Counted from the stretch's first letter, positions 1-8,738 are shown. The stretch is 39,327 nt of DNA from Candidatus Roizmanbacteria bacterium GW2011_GWA2_35_19 (GCA_000990565.1 LBQC01000012.1:1-39327); one strand, 5' to 3'. Notes: generated by a model from the sequence alone, not told the origin. Numbers and translations are program-made.

Positions 1-12
1 CGCTCCAAATTA

Positions 13-1023
13 TCACAACTCCCAGCCTTCAGGATGATTTTTATACCAAATTAGAAGTGATTTGACTGAGTCTTCTACTGTTTTTTCTGGTGACCAATTT
101 AATATCTTTTTTGCCTTATCAATGGTTGCTATTAATTTCGGCGCCTCACCTGATCGAGGATTTTTATCCTGCTCAATATTAAATTTTTTTCCGGTAAGTT
201 CCTGCACTTTATTTACTATTTCAAGGACTGAATTACCTGTTCCTGTTCCCAGATTGATTATTTCACTATTTCCTCCATTTATTAGATAATCAACTGCCTT
301 CATGTGGGCGGCATTTAGATCAAGGACATTTACATAATCACGAATTGGAGATCCGTCAGGTGTCTCCATTTTTTGGTAGGTCAAATAAAAGGGAACGATC
401 CCAAGAGCAGCCCGGACTGCATTTTCAGTCAAATGAGTCGATGGATTTTTTGAATATCCGAGAGCTCCATCAGTTGACGCTCCAGAAACATTAAAATATC
501 TGAAGATTAAATATTTCATTCCCTTAATATCGCCATACCAACGGATTATTTTTTCCGCTTGTAGCTTTGATTCGCCATACACATTGTTTGGATCAGTAGG
601 ATGATTTTCGTCGATTGGGACTTGCCTTGCTTCACCATACACCGCACAAGTTGATGAAAACACGATTTTATTGATATTAAATTTAAGAAGTGATTCGACT
701 AAATTCAGCGTCGAGTTTGGATTATTATTAAAATATTTATATGGATCCTTCATTGACTCATCAACAACGCACGATGCGGCATAATGAACTACCGCATTTA
801 TATCTTTTTCCTTTGAAAGAATAGGGGAGAGGTCGCTCTTTAAATCAGCTTCATAAAAGCGAAATTTTTTATCGTCATATCTTTTTTTAAGCAATTCAAC
901 AGGCCCACGATACCCCGTCTGATAATTATCGATTCCGACTACTTCGTAACCCGCACTTAGAAAAAGATCAGCAGCAATTGAGCCGATATACCCAGCGACT
1001 CCCGTTATTAAAATCTTGTTCAT
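13..1023 (-). CDS. galE: UDP-glucose 4-epimerase
   Basis: Interconverts UDP-glucose and UDP-galactose in the cytoplasm and so supplies sugar nucleotides for envelope glycans. The 336-residue protein has the usual length for an extended SDR epimerase. The NAD-binding glycine motif GVAGYIG lies at residues 8-14 and the catalytic Ser/Thr region (SSTCAVYG) near 123-130. The YxxxK pair is Y149/K153 in YGESK, and a GSPIRDYVNVLDL segment typical of GalE follows. The gene ends with TGA, showing that UGA is a stop in this genome. It is the last of a run of minus-strand genes, and its start is next to a repeat hairpin. A related epimerase acting on UDP-GlcNAc cannot be excluded. Confidence 0.93.
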   Translation of the reverse strand: MNKILITGVAGYIGSIAADLFLSAGYEVVGIDNYQTGYRGPVELLKKRYDDKKFRFYEADLKSDLSPILSKEKDINAVVHYAASCVVDESMKDPYKYFNNNPNSTLNLVESLLKFNINKIVFSSTCAVYGEARQVPIDENHPTDPNNVYGESKLQAEKIIRWYGDIKGMKYLIFRYFNVSGASTDGALGYSKNPSTHLTENAVRAALGIVPFYLTYQKMETPDGSPIRDYVNVLDLNAAHMKAVDYLINGGNSEIINLGTGTGNSVLEIVNKVQELTGKKFNIEQDKNPRSGEAPKLIATIDKAKKILNWSPEKTVEDSVKSLLIWYKNHPEGWEL

Positions 1024-1033
1024 ATACTATTCT

Positions 1034-1150
1034 ATCAATCTCAAATGTTAAATGTCAAAACTCAAATATACATCGATAAATAAAAAAATCTTTAAACTTT
1101 GATATTTAAGTTGTAGTTTTGAGATTTGAGCTTTGAGATTTGAGTTTGTG
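1034..1150. repeat. ATTTGAG-word inverted repeat
   Basis: The left arm carries repeated words of the type CTCAAAT/GTCAAA. After about 35 bases of AT-rich loop, the right arm carries the complementary words (GATTTGAG, TTTGAGATTTGAG). The right arm runs into the EamA gene and encodes its last dozen residues. The same architecture recurs at 2031-2135, 3050-3140, 35324-35433 and 36436-36571 with different words. Confidence 0.7.
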
Positions 1151-2032
1151 AAATGGGTGCCAGTGAAGCCTTCCTTCAGCAAAAAATATTCCTCCAAAAA
1201 CTAATACTGATCCTGCTATAAAAAATATATTTGGATATTCGTGAAGTAGGGGGATCGCTATTATAATTGCAACAACTGGATCAATGTAAGTAAACATTCC
1301 CACTTCTGATGCTTTTATTTTGGAGATTCCATAATAAAATAATAAATACGCAAGAGCTGAGGATAGGAAAACTCCAAAAACAATTCCTAAAATTCCATTA
1401 TTATTTAACTGGGAGAATTCCCATATTCTTAATTCTTTTATCATAAGTGGAAAAAAAGTTAATGCTCCGAATATAAATGAAATAAATGTCGCCTGATAAG
1501 GGTTGACTTTTTTCAACGTGTCTTTACTAATAATTGTTTGCATCACAGTGCCAAATGTTGCAATTAGAAAAAATATATTTCCCTCTATTTCTCCAAAGTC
1601 GACCCTTTTTCCCTCCAAAAATATCGGTGAAAGAATAATAATAAGAACTCCAATTAAGGCGGTGAGCATACCGAATAGTATTTTTGCTTTTGGTCTTTCT
1701 CTCAAAAATAAAATGGATAACAAGTAAATAAATATCGGTCCGGATGAGGCAATTATTGGAGCATTAATGCTCGTTGTCTTCGGTAATCCTAAAAAAAAGA
1801 AAGAGATATTTATGGTTATTCCAAAAACACCTACTAATAAAACTTCAAGTAGTTCTTGAAAATTGATTTTTTTCCAAAATAATTTTATAAATGGTAAAAA
1901 TAAAACTGCTGCAAAAGAAAATCTTATAAAAGCCAATGTAAAGGGGGGGATGTTGGTCAGCGCCAGCTTAAAGATCGGCGAGGCAGCGCCCCAAACAAGG
2001 TTAGCAATAATTAAAGCAAGTATTGGATTCAT
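1106..2032 (-). CDS. EamA-family (DMT) transporter
   Basis: An inner-membrane permease of the drug/metabolite transporter superfamily; the substrate cannot be told from sequence. The 308 residues contain about ten hydrophobic helices arranged as two EamA-type halves. The start MNPILALIIANLVWGAASP has the typical first-helix pattern, and the second half begins near residue 155 (EGNIFFLIATFGTVMQ). The last residues (LKSQSSNLKTTT) do not belong to the family; they are translated from the repeat at 1034-1150, so the cytoplasmic tail has been replaced or extended by repeat DNA. It lies between galE and the glycosyltransferase on the same strand, separated by repeats on both sides. Confidence 0.85.
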   Translation of the reverse strand: MNPILALIIANLVWGAASPIFKLALTNIPPFTLAFIRFSFAAVLFLPFIKLFWKKINFQELLEVLLVGVFGITINISFFFLGLPKTTSINAPIIASSGPIFIYLLSILFLRERPKAKILFGMLTALIGVLIIILSPIFLEGKRVDFGEIEGNIFFLIATFGTVMQTIISKDTLKKVNPYQATFISFIFGALTFFPLMIKELRIWEFSQLNNNGILGIVFGVFLSSALAYLLFYYGISKIKASEVGMFTYIDPVVAIIIAIPLLHEYPNIFFIAGSVLVFGGIFFAEGRLHWHPFHKLKSQSSNLKTTT

Positions 2033-2135
2033 AGTTAAGTCTAAAGTCCTTAAAGTTTATAAAGTCTTTAAAGTCAAACCCCTGTACGTATTTCTTTATG
2101 GACTTTACAGACTTTCGACTTTATGGACTACTTTT
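2031..2135. repeat. AAAGTC-word inverted repeat
   Basis: The left arm (about 2031-2075) is built from words such as TAAAGTC and TTAAAGT. The right arm (about 2095-2132) has the complementary words GGACTTTA and GACTTTCGACTTTA. This gives a long imperfect stem around a loop of about 20-25 bases. It begins at the EamA start codon and overlaps the 3' end of the glycosyltransferase gene. A sister copy lies at 35324-35433 and a one-armed copy is translated inside xerC at 5481-5522. Confidence 0.7.
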
Positions 2136-3041
2136 ATCAGATTTATGATCGAGGTAAACTATTAATTCTCCAATAATCCCCGTCATTCCGATTTGAATTC
2201 CAATAATTATAAGCAATATTCCAAGCCATAGAAGTGGTCGAGTTACAAGCAAAACACCAAAAAATAATCTCTCAATGGTTAAATATAATGAGATTAGAAA
2301 GCCGACTAAAAATACACCACTACCAATCGTTCCAAAGAAGTGGAGTGGTCTTTCGGCAAATTTGTATAGAAAAAAAGCCGTTAAAGTATCAAGTAATCCG
2401 GTAAAGAGCTTGCTCGGACCGAACTTTGTCTTTCCGTAAATTCTAGGATTGTTTTTCACATTTATTTCTGTCACCTTATATCCATTATAAAACACGGCGA
2501 GGGGAAAAAAACGGAAGTTATTCCCATAGAAAGTAAAACCCCCAAGAACTTTTTTTCTAAAAACTTTGTAACCACAATTAATATCAGTATATGGAGAATG
2601 AAGAAACTCTCGCAAAAACCAAGCAACAATTTTTGAATAGAATTTTACCAGTAGGTTATCATTTCTTTTCCCTCTTATTCCGTTCACAAAATCATGTCCG
2701 TCTTTAATTTTCTCAAGGAATCGTGGTAAATCTGAGGGGTCATCTTGTAAATCTGCGTCCATAAAAACGATAGTTTCCCCCTTGGCGTTTTCTACTCCGG
2801 TTTTTAACCCCTGCCCCTTCCCTAACTTTTTTTTATGAGTAAAGTAGTATAGATTTTGAGATTTGAGTTGTAGATTTGACATTTGACATTTGAGATTTGA
2901 GATTGTATTGTCAGTGGATCCATCATCAACCAAAATTATTTCGTAGTCTTTTTCCATCAAATGCAGTTGACTAGTTAATTGCATTATTAATATTGGTAGA
3001 TTTTCCTTTTCATTATGAAAGGGAATTATAATTGATAGCAT
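2121..3041 (-). CDS. Family 2 glycosyltransferase, polyprenyl-phosphate sugar type
   Basis: Probably transfers a sugar from a nucleotide donor to a polyprenyl phosphate at the inner face of the membrane, as DPM1/ArnC-like GT2 enzymes do. The GT-A fold opens with SIIIPFHNEKENLP (residues 3-16). The donor site is VDDGSTDNT (38-46), and the metal-binding region is MDADLQDDP. A RGKRND segment follows, and two hydrophobic helices lie near the C-terminus. Residues 48-64, between the DDGSTD motif and GKGQGLKTG, are rich in Asn, Gln, Lys and Leu and are encoded by a short run of ATTTGAG-type repeat words. They look like an in-frame repeat insertion in a surface loop. The acceptor sugar pathway is unknown. 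Confidence 0.88.
   Translation of the reverse strand: MLSIIIPFHNEKENLPILIMQLTSQLHLMEKDYEIILVDDGSTDNTISNLKCQMSNLQLKSQNLYYFTHKKKLGKGQGLKTGVENAKGETIVFMDADLQDDPSDLPRFLEKIKDGHDFVNGIRGKRNDNLLVKFYSKIVAWFLREFLHSPYTDINCGYKVFRKKVLGGFTFYGNNFRFFPLAVFYNGYKVTEINVKNNPRIYGKTKFGPSKLFTGLLDTLTAFFLYKFAERPLHFFGTIGSGVFLVGFLISLYLTIERLFFGVLLVTRPLLWLGILLIIIGIQIGMTGIIGELIVYLDHKSDKSSP
2850..2900. repeat. ATTTGAG words inside the glycosyltransferase
   Basis: A run of GATTTTGAGATTTGAG and GACATTTGACATTTG words lies in the middle of the GT2 gene and is translated as residues 48-64. The same words form the hairpin at 1034-1150, so this is a dispersed repeat that has entered a coding sequence without breaking the frame. 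Confidence 0.7.
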
Positions 3042-3049
3042 ATTAAGAA

Positions 3050-3140
3050 AATTTCTAATTAACTTAATTAATCTAAATAAATCCTAAGTCCCAATTGGTC
3101 TTTGGGTATTGTTTAGGTCAATTAGAATAATTAAATCAAT
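3050..3140. repeat. AT-rich word inverted repeat upstream of GT2
   Basis: The left arm has CTAATTAACTTAATTAATC and AATCCTAAG. The right arm has the complementary GTTTAGGTCAATTAG and AATTAAATCAATTAAAG, around a GC-richer centre (CCCAATTGGTC). The right arm ends at the stop codon of the DUF2079 gene. It has the same layout as the other word-repeat hairpins in this window. Confidence 0.55.
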
Positions 3141-4627
3141 TAAAGTACTTTTTTGTACACTTCTATACTTTCTCCATCTCTATTGTCAGAGTATATCATC
3201 TGAAAGTTGCGGTCTGCCAATAATTTTAAATAAAACTTGGCAGAGAGGCCCATTTTCCCAATATCTCCAATTTCAGATCTATTGATAATTACATAATCAG
3301 CTAAAACATATTTATCGATATCATCCTTTAAAATGTCGCTTTCTAATTGCCCCATTGTAGCAAAGGCACTATCATATAAAAAATTATAGTAATATTTTCT
3401 ATTTGTAAAAAACGGGGCTAATTTTGGAGTCGTTGCAACTTTTATATTTTCACTTTCCAGTTTTTTTACCCAGAATTCAATTGACTTTTTCTTAATGGTA
3501 TTAATATCTTTATATTTAGCAGGCTGTCGAACTTGCTCGGGGAGGGGATTATAACGATAAATTGAAACTACATTCAGAATAATAAATATTAGAAATACTA
3601 TTGTTCTTGCACCCTTATCTTTAATTAAATTGAGGAAATTTTTATATCCAATTATTGATGAATAAAACAAGAGACTAACTATGATTGAATTGTAATGAAA
3701 GTAAAATGATCTCTGATTTGAGTTAATGCTTAAAATATTGATCGCCCATTCGGGAAGGCTAATTAATAAAGTTATAGGAGAAAAAAACGCAAATATTTGA
3801 GGAGATAAGATCATTCTGGCATAAGGCAAGCCATCATTAATTATTTTTAATATTCTTGATTTAATGTCGGTAAAATACCCTGAGGCAAAGTGCGCTTCAC
3901 CTCTAAAATATGGGATTATAAAATAAACAGTTGATATAAAAAAAATTAGACCAAGTAGTGATGTTATGACCCCTGTCTTCTTTTCTTTTTTTACAAAAAA
4001 TAAATAAGCGCCCAAAAATAGAATAACTAAACCAACATGTTCTTTTGTGAGCAGGCTTAAAATAATAAATAAGTAATACCAAAAATTTTTCTTTACTAAA
4101 TTATAGTAGAGAGCAAAAAGTAAAAAGGTAGTCGCAAGCGTCACACTATGAAAATCAAAAAGGGCCGCTCGTTGGACTGCAAAATATGTAAGATATGACA
4201 ACGCAAACATTAAGCTTATTAGATTTCTTTTCAGTTCTTTTTGAGCAATTAAAAAAACAGCCAATGCTCCTAACCCCATTATTATTGCCTGGCCAATAAG
4301 TAGAACCTCTGGTCCTTCATAAAACTGATAAAAGGGGGCAAAAATAGCAAGAATTGGATCGAAATGGATTGCTAAGCGGGAGACATTTTTTTTAAGATCT
4401 TGATTGGTCATTTCAAGAAATCGCCCGCGAGACGTATTGTATACCACCTGATTCATGATCCCCAGGTCGTAGTAGTACGAATTTAAGGTCTTATATCGCT
4501 TGATACTTAGATAAGAAAATATACCAATAAATAATAGTATCGCCAACCAAAGTAAGATTTTTATTTTGATATTTGAAATTTGCTTGCCCTCCATAGCTTT
4601 AGCGAAGGAGGGAAATTTGATATTCAT
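3140..4627 (-). CDS. DUF2079 family polytopic membrane protein
   Basis: A large integral membrane protein of 495 residues with about ten hydrophobic helices and a soluble C-terminal part (roughly 385-495). The segment YDLGIMNQVVYNTSRG near residue 52, followed by a conserved HFDP (IHFDPILAIFAPFY), is characteristic of DUF2079, a family distantly related to GT-C-type membrane glycosyltransferases. Its activity is not established. The first 17 residues (with AKAMEGKQ) come from a dispersed repeat at 4582-4611, so translation may instead begin at Met12 (4594). The XerC/D-type recombinase gene lies 31 bases upstream on the same strand. The position near galE and GT2 suggests an envelope glycan role, which is inference. 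Confidence 0.8.
   Translation of the reverse strand: MNIKFPSFAKAMEGKQISNIKIKILLWLAILLFIGIFSYLSIKRYKTLNSYYYDLGIMNQVVYNTSRGRFLEMTNQDLKKNVSRLAIHFDPILAIFAPFYQFYEGPEVLLIGQAIIMGLGALAVFLIAQKELKRNLISLMFALSYLTYFAVQRAALFDFHSVTLATTFLLFALYYNLVKKNFWYYLFIILSLLTKEHVGLVILFLGAYLFFVKKEKKTGVITSLLGLIFFISTVYFIIPYFRGEAHFASGYFTDIKSRILKIINDGLPYARMILSPQIFAFFSPITLLISLPEWAINILSINSNQRSFYFHYNSIIVSLLFYSSIIGYKNFLNLIKDKGARTIVFLIFIILNVVSIYRYNPLPEQVRQPAKYKDINTIKKKSIEFWVKKLESENIKVATTPKLAPFFTNRKYYYNFLYDSAFATMGQLESDILKDDIDKYVLADYVIINRSEIGDIGKMGLSAKFYLKLLADRNFQMIYSDNRDGESIEVYKKVL
4582..4611. repeat. AKAMEGKQ repeat core, copy 1
   Basis: This 30-base core differs by a single base from the copy at 25701-25730. It is itself an imperfect hairpin (CCCTCC ... 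GGAGGG) and is flanked on both sides by ATTTGA words. It is translated as AKAMEGKQ at the N-terminus of the DUF2079 protein. Confidence 0.85.
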
Positions 4628-4658
4628 TTATTATTTGTTATTTGTTATTTGTGATTTA

Positions 4659-5642
4659 TTATTTATTACCCGAGTGATACTTTTCGTGTACTTCTCTCAG
4701 CCTAAAATTTGTAACATGGGTATATATCTGAGTTGTTGCGATGTTTTTGTGCCCTAGCATCTCCTGTACCGATCTCAGGTCGGCTCCGTGATTTAGTAGG
4801 TCAGTCGCAAAAGAGTGGCGGAGTACATGTGGGCCAATTCTAAATAGCAATCCTGAAATCTTTCTGTATTTGTCAATCATCCGCTCAACCGACCTGGGTG
4901 AAAGCCTTAAATTTTCGTTTGTTAATCCGCCTTTTGGTTTTGGCCCTGCATACCTGATAAATAGCGGCTGATATGGGTCATCGCGAAATTTTAAGTATTT
5001 AGAGAGCCATTCTTTGGCGCTTTTTGACAAAAAAACCACTCTCGCTTTACCGCCTTTTCCGATAACTCCAAACTCACCATTCTCAATATTAATACTTTCT
5101 CTATTGAGCCCTGTAAGCTCCGAAACCCGAAGGCCTGTCGAGAAGAGAACCTCTAAAATTGCTCGATCACGAAGACCGGATTTGTCCTTTAAGGGAACGG
5201 CACTGAAAAGCTTTTTAAGCTCATCCTCCGCGATGAACTTGATGTTTCGATCACGATTTTTACCCAGTTCTATCATCTCAGGGGATAGTACCGCCATCTT
5301 CTGTCTTATCAGGTAGCGGAGGAAGCTTCTGAGTGCTACCAGGAAGTAGTTTTGGGTTTGGCGCTTCAGGACACCCTTATATGGGTTCTTATAATCGTGC
5401 GAAATGAAAAGTCTGAAATTCCTCACCGTCTCATCAGTAATCTCCTCCACTTTTATTCCTGCCTCAGTGTAGGTATTACTTCCTTCAGACTTTGGACTTT
5501 CGACTTTAGGCTTTCGACTCTTGACGAGCCATTCTTTAAAAAAGTTCAAATAATAGCCGTACATTTTTACTGTTTTAAGCGACAGATTTCGATCGAGTTC
5601 GCAATATTCCAAAAAACGGAGAATGGCTTCGTTTATATCCAT
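4659..5642 (-). CDS. xerC: XerC/XerD-type tyrosine recombinase
   Basis: A site-specific recombinase, probably the one that resolves chromosome dimers at dif, although an element-borne integrase is possible. The N-terminal SAM-like core-binding domain covers roughly residues 1-115 and the catalytic domain follows. Visible catalytic residues are Arg in STGLRVSELTGL, Lys in GKGGKARVV, the HVLRHSFATDLL box, His in LGHKN and the nucleophilic Tyr in TQIYTHV. The 327 residues are slightly longer than the usual ~300. The excess is explained by residues 41-54 (KSRKPKVESPKSEG), which are encoded by AAAGTC-type repeat words at 5481-5522 and fall in the N-terminal domain. The gene sits 31 bases upstream of the DUF2079 gene. 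Confidence 0.9.
   Translation of the reverse strand: MDINEAILRFLEYCELDRNLSLKTVKMYGYYLNFFKEWLVKSRKPKVESPKSEGSNTYTEAGIKVEEITDETVRNFRLFISHDYKNPYKGVLKRQTQNYFLVALRSFLRYLIRQKMAVLSPEMIELGKNRDRNIKFIAEDELKKLFSAVPLKDKSGLRDRAILEVLFSTGLRVSELTGLNRESINIENGEFGVIGKGGKARVVFLSKSAKEWLSKYLKFRDDPYQPLFIRYAGPKPKGGLTNENLRLSPRSVERMIDKYRKISGLLFRIGPHVLRHSFATDLLNHGADLRSVQEMLGHKNIATTQIYTHVTNFRLREVHEKYHSGNK
5481..5522. repeat. GACTTT-word repeat translated inside xerC
   Basis: Tandem words (CAGACTTTGGACTTTCGAC, TTAGGCTTTCGACTC) identical in style to the arms at 2031-2135 and 35324-35433 are read as residues 41-54 of the recombinase. Only one arm is present here. Confidence 0.75.
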
Positions 5643-5695
5643 TACTTTATATTAAACGACGAAGTATTATTTGTAAACCCCTTGAAACAAAATTT

Positions 5696-6784
5696 TTATT
5701 CAACACAATACGTAACGGAAATATAATCACCATAGATAGACCAGAAATCACTATATGGAAGCGTCTTTGAAAATACTTCTAAACTTCCATTATGAGTATC
5801 ATAAACTTTAATTACCAAATTGGAGGCCTCATGATAAGCTTTTATAGTAGCGCTTCGCACGACTAAGCCATATTTGTAAAATTCATCGAGACTAACATAT
5901 GTCCGACAAGTACTCATATCGGGATTAAGATCGATCCTAAATACGTATGTGTTAATACCATAAACCGGTCCATTGTCCTCAATAATTGTAAAATTGTATA
6001 TGCTTCCCCCCAAAAACTCCATATTCACTTTGGCTGGCGGAAGTGATTGAACTGTCACCGCTGTTGGAGTGACTGGTTTTGGAGATTGAGAAACCTTAAA
6101 AGTTGGTTTTGGCGTTGGGGTTTTGGTTGGATTTAATATTGTTGTAGTTGGGGTTATCACAATGTATGGTCCAGAAGAAATTTTTTTGCAGGTGGGATAT
6201 ATTTCTCCATTATATTCACTGCACCCGCCTTCACATTTCCAGTATCTCTGGGCTGAACAGTGAAATTGATTATAAACTGGAGTTTTTATAAAGCCAGATT
6301 CTGATTCTGTTTTAATACACTTAAATCTGCCCGTATCAATATCAGATTGACTACAGCACAGTTTCTGCCACCTGTCTGGAGTTGCATATTTACCGTATAA
6401 ATCACATAGGCTAGGTTTTGACACTGGAGTAGGCGTGGGAGTTTTTAGAATTTGATTTGTTGGAGTAATGTTTTCAGAACATTTACCTGAAATATTATCA
6501 CATTTGCACTTGATTACATTTCTTGTCTTGCAGTCTATTGAATAATTATTTATATAACATCTGTAACCATTTAGCTTGTCGGGTTCATTACAACAATCTG
6601 ATGTTGTTTTCATTGTCTGAAGATCTATCCCGCATATACTATTATTTAGCTGGACTTCCGCCTTAGCTTTAAAAGAAATTTGTTTTTTGAAAAGACTAAC
6701 TATTACAAGAAGTGAAATTCCTATAATTATGAGGATTGCTTTTTTGTTTATGCAAAATTTATCTTTAATTATGAAAATGCCCAT
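5696..6784 (-). CDS. Membrane-anchored Cys-rich surface protein with Thr/Pro linkers
   Basis: Unrecognised protein of 362 residues. A single hydrophobic helix at about 16-34 follows a positively charged N-terminus, so it is probably anchored with the rest outside. Two Cys-rich modules follow (about 50-105 and 125-200), each with a CC pair and several single Cys. They are separated by a TPTPTP linker. A second long linker (TPTTTILNPTKTPTPKP and beyond) precedes a Cys-poor C-terminal domain of about 110 residues. Such PTPTP linkers are frequent in Microgenomates surface proteins. The paired Cys pattern suggests disulfide-stabilised modules, and a DsbA-like protein is encoded at 22632. Function unknown. 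Confidence 0.75.
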   Translation of the reverse strand: MGIFIIKDKFCINKKAILIIIGISLLVIVSLFKKQISFKAKAEVQLNNSICGIDLQTMKTTSDCCNEPDKLNGYRCYINNYSIDCKTRNVIKCKCDNISGKCSENITPTNQILKTPTPTPVSKPSLCDLYGKYATPDRWQKLCCSQSDIDTGRFKCIKTESESGFIKTPVYNQFHCSAQRYWKCEGGCSEYNGEIYPTCKKISSGPYIVITPTTTILNPTKTPTPKPTFKVSQSPKPVTPTAVTVQSLPPAKVNMEFLGGSIYNFTIIEDNGPVYGINTYVFRIDLNPDMSTCRTYVSLDEFYKYGLVVRSATIKAYHEASNLVIKVYDTHNGSLEVFSKTLPYSDFWSIYGDYISVTYCVE

Positions 6785-6805
6785 GATTCTATATTACTTT
6801 GCAGT

Positions 6806-7471
6806 TTATCTCCAATCAATAAGATTAATTCTATGAGATATTAAGTACTCATTACATTTTGAAAAATGGTGATGGCCAAAAAACAGGTTGGCAGAGTAGG
6901 GCGAGGGGTGACCTGAGATCAAGACTAAGTTTTTATTATTGTCAATTACTTCACCTTTAACTTGCGCATATTTTCCCCAAAGCATGTAAACAATATTTTC
7001 CCTTTTTTCGTTTAATTGCTTTATTATAGCGTCTGTAAATATTTCCCAACCCTTGGCTTTATGGGATGTCGGTTGGTTAGCTGCGACTGTAAGGACGCTG
7101 TTTAACATGAGCACTCCCTGAGTTGCCCACCTTGATAAATCTCCATTTTCAAAAGGTGTAATTCCTAAGTCTGAATTTATTTCTTTAAAAATGTTTTTAA
7201 GTGAAGGAGGCAGGGCTATATCTTTTCCGACTGCAAATGAGAGTCCATTTGCCTGACCATCTCCATGGTATGGGTCCTGACCAACGATGACGACTTTAAC
7301 CTTGTCAAATGGACATAGATCAAAAGCGCGGAAAATATTTTTTGGAGGAGGAAAAATTTTCTTCGTTAGATATTCATCTCTCACAAATTCCTTTAGATTG
7401 ATCCAATATTCTTTATCAAATTCTCTTAATAAATGCATTTTCCACGAATCTTCTATTTTTATTTGTTTCAT
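6806..7471 (-). CDS. ung: Uracil-DNA glycosylase, family 1
   Basis: Removes uracil from DNA as the first step of base-excision repair. The 221 residues match the family-1 length. The catalytic water-activating motif GQDPYHGDGQANGLSF is complete, and the DNA-intercalation/His motif is present near the C-terminus as SGHPSPYSA (usually HPSPLSA; here Tyr replaces Leu). A VLMLNSVLTV uracil-pocket segment also matches. The gene is divergent from coaBC with only about 60 AT-rich bases between the two starts, so both promoters must lie there. Confidence 0.95.
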   Translation of the reverse strand: MKQIKIEDSWKMHLLREFDKEYWINLKEFVRDEYLTKKIFPPPKNIFRAFDLCPFDKVKVVIVGQDPYHGDGQANGLSFAVGKDIALPPSLKNIFKEINSDLGITPFENGDLSRWATQGVLMLNSVLTVAANQPTSHKAKGWEIFTDAIIKQLNEKRENIVYMLWGKYAQVKGEVIDNNKNLVLISGHPSPYSANLFFGHHHFSKCNEYLISHRINLIDWR

Positions 7472-7519
7472 TTATTTAATTATTTAATTAATTAAAGCAA
7501 TTGTTTAATATGTTTATTA

Positions 7520-7525
7520 TATAAT
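7520..7525 (+). promoter_or_regulatory. Leaderless -10 box of coaBC
   Basis: TATAAT ends 7 bases before the ATG of coaBC and there is no Shine-Dalgarno sequence between them. No good -35 is visible. The spacing predicts a transcript that starts at or next to the start codon. Confidence 0.45.
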
Positions 7526-7532
7526 CATTACC

Positions 7533-8738
7533 ATGAAAAAAACTATTGTACTCGGAATTTCTAGCAGTATTTCTGCTTATAAAGTTGTTGAGCTTGCAAA
7601 ATTGTTGATAAAAGATGGGCAAAATGTCGAAGTGATTATGACAAGTTCGGCGACTCGAATTATCTCACCTAATAAAATAGAGAGAGTAACTGGTAACAAA
7701 GCATATATTAATATATTTTCTAAAAATTTTAGAACCGAAGATATATTGAAAAATCAAAAAGTTGATCATATTGATTTGGCCGACCGGGGAGATTTATTTG
7801 TTATAGTCCCGGGAACTGCTAATATAATCGGAAAACTTGCAAATGGTGTCGCTGATGATTACCTGACAACGGCGGCACTTGCAATCTCCGCACCGATTAT
7901 TTTATGCCCGAGCATGAATGTAAACATGTGGAATCATCCGATTGTGCAGGATAATATTCATAAATTAAAAAAAATTGGCTATCAGATAATTGAGCCAGTT
8001 GAAGGAAAGCTTGCTTGCGGGTATGAAGGGAATGGGAGACTCGCCGAAATTCAATTCATTAAAAATCAAATTGATGTGGTTCTTAGTCGAATAAATAAAT
8101 TAAAAAATAAAAAAATATTAATTACGGCAGGGGGAACAGTAGAAAGAATTGATGACGTGAGATTTATTGGAAATCGAAGTTCTGGAAAAATGGGAGTGGC
8201 CCTTGCCGAAGAATGTTATCTGCTCGGCGCAGATGTTTTACTTCTTCGGGCCAAAAATTCCGTATCGCCAAGATATCTTATTACGGAAAAACAATTTTCA
8301 ACCGTTGATGAATTAAGTAATTTGATTAAATTAAATATTAAAAAATTTGATTACATTTTTCATACCGCCGCAGTATCTGATTTTAAAGTCGAAAATAAAT
8401 ACTCAGGTAAAATATTAAGTAGTAATTCACGCTCTTTAAATCTTATTCCCCAAATAAAAATAATTGATCAAATAAAAAAAATAAATCCAAAAATAAAACT
8501 TATCGCTTTTAAGGCCGAATCGGGAATTAATAAAGATACGATTATAAAAACAAAGAAAAAAATGAAAAAAACCAATGCTGACTTCATTGTCTTGAATGAT
8601 ATAAGTAAGACCGATCGGGGATTTGAATCCGATTATAACGAAGTCATAATTTATAATAAAAACGGAGTGGCCAAAAAAATTCCCTTAGTATCAAAATCCG
8701 AAATCGCAAAAAAAATTATTTCTTATACTATCTCTTAA
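7533..8738 (+). CDS. coaBC: Phosphopantothenoylcysteine decarboxylase / phosphopantothenate-cysteine ligase
   Basis: Bifunctional coenzyme A biosynthesis enzyme: it joins cysteine to phosphopantothenate and decarboxylates the product. The N-terminal flavin decarboxylase domain (about 1-180) has GISSSISAYK, the PSMNVNMW motif and the ACGYEGNGRLAE lid. The C-terminal ligase domain (about 185-401) has ITAGGTVERIDDVR and GNRSSGKMG. Together these give the normal length of about 400. Its stop codon overlaps the stop of the convergent P-loop gene by three bases. Its presence is notable because many CPR genomes keep few CoA genes; no other CoA gene is in this window. Confidence 0.94.
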   Translation: MKKTIVLGISSSISAYKVVELAKLLIKDGQNVEVIMTSSATRIISPNKIERVTGNKAYINIFSKNFRTEDILKNQKVDHIDLADRGDLFVIVPGTANIIGKLANGVADDYLTTAALAISAPIILCPSMNVNMWNHPIVQDNIHKLKKIGYQIIEPVEGKLACGYEGNGRLAEIQFIKNQIDVVLSRINKLKNKKILITAGGTVERIDDVRFIGNRSSGKMGVALAEECYLLGADVLLLRAKNSVSPRYLITEKQFSTVDELSNLIKLNIKKFDYIFHTAAVSDFKVENKYSGKILSSNSRSLNLIPQIKIIDQIKKINPKIKLIAFKAESGINKDTIIKTKKKMKKTNADFIVLNDISKTDRGFESDYNEVIIYNKNGVAKKIPLVSKSEIAKKIISYTIS

